Below are positions 6,400 to 10,742 of a DNA stretch of 10,742 nucleotides, piece by piece. The DNA is from Chloroflexota bacterium (GTDB lineage: Bacteria; Chloroflexota; Anaerolineae; B4-G1; SLSP01). Numbering within the stretch: the stretch's first letter is position 1; every line of letters starts with the position of its first letter. The stretch lies in assembly GCA_009908585.1 (NCBI GenBank), contig JAAAOZ010000498.1:1-10742 (forward strand), given 5' to 3'. The position numbers and the translations under genes are program-made. The notes beneath the pieces were generated by a model, which searched no databases, was not told the origin of the DNA, and worked only from the letters and a program-made list of their open reading frames with translations.

Positions 6400-7068
6400 T
6401 CAGGTTTCGTCCTCCACCTCGACAAGGTCGTTCTTGAGCGCCACGGCGACCGCCTCGGTGCGGCTGGCGACGCCCAGCTTGGAGAGCACGTTGCTGACGT
6501 GGAATTTGACCGTGGATCGGCTGACGAAGAGCCGCTCGGCGATTTCGGGGTTGCTCAACCCCTCGACCATTAACTCCAGCACATCCTCCTCGCGCTCCGT
6601 CAGATCGTACACCGGCTGCTTGGATTGCCGCGTCGCCGCCTGGATCAGCGCCTCCGCGGCCTCCGGCGCCAGCGTGGGCTTGCCGGCGTGTGCCGCGCGG
6701 ACGGCCTCCGCCAATTTATCGGCGGGGAGGTTCTTGAGCAAATAGCCAATCGCCCCCGCCTCCAGCGCGCCCTGCACGAGATCCTGCTCCTTGAAGCTGG
6801 TCAGCGCCAAAATCTGGATGTCGGGGAAGCGCTCACGGATGGCCTTCGTGGCGGCGGCCCCGTCCATAATTGGCATGACTAAATCCATCAAGACGACATC
6901 GGGGTGGAATTTTTCGCACAGGCGCAGCGCCTCGGCGCCGTTGCTGGCCTCTCCCACCAGTTGCAAATCATCAAACGCCATAAGAAAAGCACTCAACCCA
7001 CTGCGGACGACATTATGATCGTCGACAATCATCACGCGAATCGGGTCTCTTGGTTCCATCTGCTCCAT
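6400..7068 (-). CDS. NarL/FixJ-family response regulator with LuxR-type DNA-binding domain
   Basis: The 222-residue protein has a receiver domain (about 10-125) and a C-terminal LuxR-type helix-turn-helix (about 155-215). Numbered from the ATG at 7068, the receiver shows the acidic pair D16/D17, the phosphoacceptor D62 in VVLMDLVMP, the switch T90 in LALTSF and the conserved K112 in YLLKN. All residues needed for phosphorylation are present. The output domain carries LTEREEDVLELMVEGLSN and the recognition-helix region VSRSTVKFHVSNVLSKLGV, typical of NarL/LuxR proteins that bind DNA as dimers after phosphorylation. A TTG at 7071 is also in frame, but the AGGAGG site ends 7 nt before the ATG and only 4 nt before the TTG, so ATG is preferred. 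It lies about 86 nt after the kinase stop in the same direction with no terminator between, so the kinase is the obvious partner. Target genes cannot be read from this window. Confidence 0.95.
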   Translation of the reverse strand: MEQMEPRDPIRVMIVDDHNVVRSGLSAFLMAFDDLQLVGEASNGAEALRLCEKFHPDVVLMDLVMPIMDGAAATKAIRERFPDIQILALTSFKEQDLVQGALEAGAIGYLLKNLPADKLAEAVRAAHAGKPTLAPEAAEALIQAATRQSKQPVYDLTEREEDVLELMVEGLSNPEIAERLFVSRSTVKFHVSNVLSKLGVASRTEAVAVALKNDLVEVEDET

Positions 7069-7075
7069 CAAACTG

Positions 7076-7082
7076 CCTCCTC
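7076..7082 (-). promoter_or_regulatory. Ribosome binding site deciding the response-regulator start
   Basis: The minus strand reads GAGGAGG. Spacing is 7 nt to the ATG at 7068, which is optimal, against 4 nt to the in-frame TTG at 7071. Confidence 0.7.
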
Positions 7083-7154
7083 AAATTCCCTTTCTGATTC
7101 GGATGTCTTTCAACTCAATTACAGGACATCTGCTGAACTATAACGTTTCTCTGA

Positions 7155-10100
7155 TTATTTTGGTTCCCAAATCGCTTCAATCTGTGTCCCTTCGCCGATT
7201 GTGCTCTCGATGCGCAGTTGAATGCCGGCGGCGTTGGCCCGCTCCCGCATATTGCCCAGGCCGAAGTGGCCGGCGGGCGCCGCCTCGGTATCGAAGCCCT
7301 GGCCGTCGTCCTGGATGCGCAGGATGGCTTGATCCTCTCGGATGTGCATGCTGACGTAGACGTGCGTAGGCTGCGCGTGCTTCACGATGTTGTTGAGCGC
7401 CTCCTGCGCGATCCGATAGAGGGCCACTTGAATATCGGGCGGAAACTTGCCCTGCCCCGTGACATCCAACTCGACGGGCACGCGCGTCTTGCCCGTGAAC
7501 GCCGTCGTCAAGTGGTCGAGCAACTCCGAGAAGTCCGAATCCACCAGCGCGGTGGGGCGCAGCTCCACCAGGAGCATACGCATCTCCGCCAGAGCGCCGC
7601 GCGTCAACTCCCGCAACTCGTCCAGGCGGCGCATCGCCTCCTCGGGATTCATCTCCCAGAGGCGCGGCAGGACATCGGCGATGATGCTGGCCGAGAATAG
7701 CGTCTGGCTGACCGCGTCGTGCAGATCGCGGGCCAAGCGATGGCGCTCGGCGGCCACGGCCGCCTCCTCCACCTGATTGCGCAGTCGGGCGTTCTCGATG
7801 GCCAAGGCCACTTGGCCGCCCAAGGCCATGCCCAAACCACGATCCTCCTCCGAAAAATCGCGCGGCTCCGAATAGTAGAGGACCAGCGCGCCGTAAATGT
7901 GATCCTCGATGAGGAGCGGCACGGCTAAATAGGCGCGGTAGTGCTCGCGGACGATCCGCTTCCATTGAATCAGGGCCGGGTCGAGGTCATCGAGATCCGT
8001 GGTCAGATCGGTGGTAACCTCTTCGGGCAGATGAGAGACGGCAAAAGGCTCCCGCTCCGACAAGGAGCGATTGACCTGTTCCATATAATTGGGCAAGCGC
8101 CCCAGGGTCGCCAACTCGTTCGGGGCGCCGCTAGCCGCCTCCACAAAGATGGCATCGTGATCATCCAACACGCGATAGATCACGCCAGCCCGCGCGCCCA
8201 GCAACTCGCTGGCCTGATAGACAATGTAATCCAATACCTCGTCAAAGCTACAATTGGAGTTCAGCACGGCCAGAATATCCCGCAGCCCCTCGGCCACGCG
8301 CCGGCGCTGTTCCGCTTCCTCTCTGCGATCCTGTTCCTCTTGATAGAGGCGCGCATTTTCCAGGCCGATCACGGCGCTGGAGGCAAACATCATCATCAGA
8401 TGCACATCGTTCTCATCCAAGCGATTAGGCTCTGGGTCGCTGACGGCGATGAGACCCATGGGGCCGTCGCTCGTGATCAACGGCACGCTGATCTGGGAGC
8501 GATATCGCGTCGTCTTTTGGGTCTCAGAGGTGGCGCGATCATCCGTCGTCATATCGGTGATCAACACCGGCTCGCCGGCCAACATACTTCGCCCGCTGAC
8601 GCTCTCCTGCACCGAGAGGGTTCTGCCCCGCAGATCGTGGTCTTCCTCCCCCGCGACGTGGCGCACCACCAATTCCCCCCCGCTCTCATCCAACAGCAAC
8701 ACCACTGAGCGTTGCACGCCCGTCAATCGCCGCGCCTCCGAGGCGATCATCTGGAGAACGGCATCCATATTCAGATCGCTCATAATCGCCTGCTGGACGT
8801 TGAGCAGCGCTTGGCTTTCCTCCGCCCGACGGCGGGATTCGACGTAGAGGCGCGCGTTCTCAATCGCCAGCGAGATTTGATCGCCCAGCGTGGCCCCCAG
8901 ATCAACTTCATCGTCGGTGAAGGTGCGCGGCTGGGGATAATAGAATTGCAATCCGCCGTAGACTTTGTCGCGCACGATGATGGGGACGTTGAGGTGCGCT
9001 TGATAGTGATCGGCTAAAGCCTCCAACCACGCCCTACCGGTTGGAGGCACAACGGAAGGATCAGGAATCTCCTGCGCCAGATGTTCCTCAAAGTTGGGGA
9101 TGACAAAGGGTTGATTTTCGCTGATCGCCCGATTGGAGCGGCCCTGATAGAGCGGCACATCGGAGAAGCTCTGAAGGTCTTCGGGGAGGCCGCACGTGGC
9201 CTCGATGTGGGCGGTGTCGCCGCCATCCTGCAATTGATAGATGAGGCCGGCATCCGCGCCCAGCAACCGCTGCGCCTCGGCCATAATATAATCCAAGATC
9301 GCATCTAAGGAGCGATTAGAATTGAGGAAGGCCAAAATATCGCGCAGCCCTTCGGCGACCTCGCGGCGGCGCTCGGCCTCGTGCAGTTGCGCCTGTTCCT
9401 CGCGATAGAGGCGGGCATTTTCCAACGCGATGGCCGCGCTGGAAGCCAGCCCCTGAAGCATCCGCATCGTCTCCGGCCCGAAGGCATCGAGGCGCTGCTC
9501 CGCCGCCGTGATCATCCCCAGGAGATGGTCGCCAGAGATGAGCGGCACGCTGACGAGCGATTGGACGTTGAGGCCCTCGCGCTCTTCTCCTGCTTCAACT
9601 TCTTTAAGAGGCCATTCGGAGGGTTGATGAAGCACGCACGGTTCGCCTGTGCTCAGACATTCGCTGCCCGGCGCCTCATCGCGCGGCGCGCGGTAGGCGA
9701 CCCGCGCCAGCCCCGGCTTGCCGGCGATGACGGCGATTTCCAACATGTCGCCGTCCAACATCCACACCACCGCCCGCCGGGCCGAGGTGAGACGCCGCCC
9801 TTCATCCACGACCATCTGCAACACCGCTTCAGCGTCTAAGCGGCTCGTGATCGCCTGCTGGACGCTGAGGAGCGTTTGTAACTCGTCCGTGCGCTCCTCG
9901 ACGCGCTGCTCCAAGTGCCGGCGCGACATCACGCGCTCCGTGATGTCGGTGATGAAGCCCTCAACTGCCGTCAACTCGCCATCGGCGGCGTACACGCCCT
10001 GCCCCCGCTCCCACACCCATTTCTCTCCCTCATGGGGCGTGATAATGCGATAGATGATCTCGAAGTGTCGATGCTCGCGCAGCGCCGCGCGCACGTCCTC

Positions 10101-10742
10101 GCGCACCACATCTTTGTCGTCCGGATGGATCAAATGGCCATAGGTCAACTCATGGCTGCCGACCAGATCTTCAGGCGGATAGCCTGTCAGCTCCAGACTG
10201 CCCTGACTGACAAACAACATCGTCCATTCCGCGTCGTCGCGGCAACGATAGGCCATGCCGGGCAGGTTGCTGATCAGGGTGGAGAGCATCCGCTGGCTCT
10301 CTTGCAGCGCCTCGTCCGCCCGCTTGCGCTCCAGCGCATTGATGAAGATCGCGCCCAGGGTCCTGAGCAACCGAATGTCGCCCGCGGTCCACTTCTTCTC
10401 CGTCCGCACCGCGTCGAAGCCCAGCAGGCCGATGGTTTCGCCCTGATAGATCATCGGCGTGGCAAGCAGGGATTGGATGCCCTGGCTCTCGAACTCCTCG
10501 CGTTCGGCGTTCGCCTCGGGCGGCAGCTCGGATACGCGCGGGATGTGCAACACCTCGCCCCGGAAGATGATCGCGTTCGACCAGCTCAAAGCATCGGCGG
10601 GAATGTCCTGTAAGAGATCCTGATGAGATGCTACCCCCGGCGCGCACCATTCGTGGGTGCAGCTCATCCGGGTCTTGTCCTTGGCATAGAGGAAGACGTA
10701 GCTGCGGTCGACGTTGGTGAACTTGCCGACCTCCTGAAGCGC
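7155..10742 (-). CDS. Multi-GAF/PAS sensor histidine kinase (HisKA_3 / NarX-type), 5' end cut by window
   Basis: The frame is open to the right edge: 1195 residues are visible and the true start lies outside. The 25 codons before the first ATG (10667) encode a typical GAF start (GKFTNVDRSYVFLY), so that ATG is internal. Numbering from the first visible codon: GAF1 (partial, about 1-137), PAS (about 153-270, PAS_3 type, ending GFITDITER), GAF2 (about 285-445), GAF3 (about 460-632), GAF4 (about 640-797), GAF5 (about 810-987), HisKA_3 dimerisation domain with phospho-His H1008 in RDLHDAVSQTLF, and HATPase (about 1100-1195) with E1114, N1117/N1118, DDGQGF (1145-1150) and GLGNM (1161-1165). All catalytic motifs are intact. 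No membrane segment is visible, so sensing is probably cytoplasmic. The GAF domains are joined by helices of the ENARLYxEE type that relay signal. The kinase class fits the downstream NarL-type regulator, to which it should pass phosphate. GAF2-GAF3 and GAF4-GAF5 are a duplicated pair. Ligands are unknown; no haem, FeS or bilin site is evident. Confidence 0.96.
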   Translation of the reverse strand, partial: ALQEVGKFTNVDRSYVFLYAKDKTRMSCTHEWCAPGVASHQDLLQDIPADALSWSNAIIFRGEVLHIPRVSELPPEANAEREEFESQGIQSLLATPMIYQGETIGLLGFDAVRTEKKWTAGDIRLLRTLGAIFINALERKRADEALQESQRMLSTLISNLPGMAYRCRDDAEWTMLFVSQGSLELTGYPPEDLVGSHELTYGHLIHPDDKDVVREDVRAALREHRHFEIIYRIITPHEGEKWVWERGQGVYAADGELTAVEGFITDITERVMSRRHLEQRVEERTDELQTLLSVQQAITSRLDAEAVLQMVVDEGRRLTSARRAVVWMLDGDMLEIAVIAGKPGLARVAYRAPRDEAPGSECLSTGEPCVLHQPSEWPLKEVEAGEEREGLNVQSLVSVPLISGDHLLGMITAAEQRLDAFGPETMRMLQGLASSAAIALENARLYREEQAQLHEAERRREVAEGLRDILAFLNSNRSLDAILDYIMAEAQRLLGADAGLIYQLQDGGDTAHIEATCGLPEDLQSFSDVPLYQGRSNRAISENQPFVIPNFEEHLAQEIPDPSVVPPTGRAWLEALADHYQAHLNVPIIVRDKVYGGLQFYYPQPRTFTDDEVDLGATLGDQISLAIENARLYVESRRRAEESQALLNVQQAIMSDLNMDAVLQMIASEARRLTGVQRSVVLLLDESGGELVVRHVAGEEDHDLRGRTLSVQESVSGRSMLAGEPVLITDMTTDDRATSETQKTTRYRSQISVPLITSDGPMGLIAVSDPEPNRLDENDVHLMMMFASSAVIGLENARLYQEEQDRREEAEQRRRVAEGLRDILAVLNSNCSFDEVLDYIVYQASELLGARAGVIYRVLDDHDAIFVEAASGAPNELATLGRLPNYMEQVNRSLSEREPFAVSHLPEEVTTDLTTDLDDLDPALIQWKRIVREHYRAYLAVPLLIEDHIYGALVLYYSEPRDFSEEDRGLGMALGGQVALAIENARLRNQVEEAAVAAERHRLARDLHDAVSQTLFSASIIADVLPRLWEMNPEEAMRRLDELRELTRGALAEMRMLLVELRPTALVDSDFSELLDHLTTAFTGKTRVPVELDVTGQGKFPPDIQVALYRIAQEALNNIVKHAQPTHVYVSMHIREDQAILRIQDDGQGFDTEAAPAGHFGLGNMRERANAAGIQLRIESTIGEGTQIEAIWEPK
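7782..8807 (-). repeat. Second copy of the duplicated GAF pair (GAF4-GAF5) in the kinase
   Basis: Same-order match to the copy at 8847-9872 at a constant offset of about 355 residues (1065 bp). Anchors: LLNVQQAIMS, RRLTG, VAEGLRDILAVLNSN, EHYRAYLAVPLLI and ALAIENARL. The DNA also still matches in places. The second copy feeds directly into the HisKA_3 domain. Confidence 0.85.
8847..9872 (-). repeat. First copy of the duplicated GAF pair (GAF2-GAF3) in the kinase
   Basis: Anchors matching the second copy: LLSVQQAITS, RRLTS, VAEGLRDILAFLNSN, DHYQAHLNVPIIV and SLAIENARL. The two copies differ most in the ligand-pocket parts of the GAF domains and least in the connecting helices. Confidence 0.85.

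Noticed and set aside
7102..7130. Inverted repeat GATGTC-N17-GACATC between kinase and response-regulator genes
   Set aside because: Six-base arms with a long AT-rich spacer and no T-run; not a terminator and too weak to call an operator.
7177..7965. Open frame of 262 codons on the minus strand in another frame of the kinase
   Set aside because: It overlaps the GAF5, HisKA_3 and HATPase domains, which are clearly coded in the other frame; its product is low-complexity G/R/A/P-rich.
1..10742. Mobile element, CRISPR array, toxin-antitoxin or defence genes
   Set aside because: No transposase, integrase, regular direct-repeat array or recognisable defence domain on either strand; all gene space is explained by the six genes.

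Overview
The window carries six protein-coding genes, all on the minus strand. It reads like an ordinary chromosomal segment of a free-living bacterium with signalling genes around a core transcription gene. The most likely host is a member of the Chloroflexota (Anaerolineae-like). That is an inference from the long acidic coiled-coil insertion near the N-terminus of RpoC, the many-GAF sensor kinase paired with a NarL-type regulator, and the ECF sigma / anti-sigma / bactofilin-like cluster. No rRNA or marker gene other than rpoC is present to settle it. I see no mobile element, CRISPR array, tRNA or phage gene.

In transcription order (right to left): (1) 10742-7155, a large soluble sensor histidine kinase whose N-terminus lies outside the window. 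It has the order GAF-PAS-GAF-GAF-GAF-GAF-HisKA_3-HATPase, and four of the GAF domains are an internal tandem duplication of a GAF pair. (2) 7068-6400, its probable partner, a NarL/FixJ-type response regulator about 86 nt downstream with no terminator visible between them. A clear intrinsic terminator (6178-6205) ends this unit. (3) Directly beside that terminator lies a near-consensus housekeeping promoter (TTGACT-N16-TATAAT, 6147-6174). It drives rpoC (6031-1724) with a leader of about 110 nt, and rpoC ends at a strong intrinsic terminator (1666-1697). rpoC is therefore a stand-alone unit without rpoB just upstream. (4) 1513-938, an ECF-type sigma factor. (5) 966-418, its membrane-bound zinc-finger-type anti-sigma factor, overlapping the sigma gene by 29 nt. 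(6) 371-1, a secreted bactofilin-like (polymer-forming) beta-solenoid protein, cut by the window edge.

Functionally there are three modules. The kinase and regulator form a two-component system with cytoplasmic small-molecule or redox-type sensing domains and a LuxR-type DNA-binding output. RpoC is the catalytic beta' subunit of RNA polymerase. The sigma/anti-sigma/solenoid cluster looks like a cell-envelope response unit in which the anti-sigma factor holds the sigma factor at the membrane and the exported solenoid protein is a candidate sensor partner or target. No part of the window demands a wholly new system. The most worthwhile points are the exported bactofilin-like protein in the sigma operon, the isolated rpoC with its leader, the RpoC insertion, and the duplicated GAF pair.
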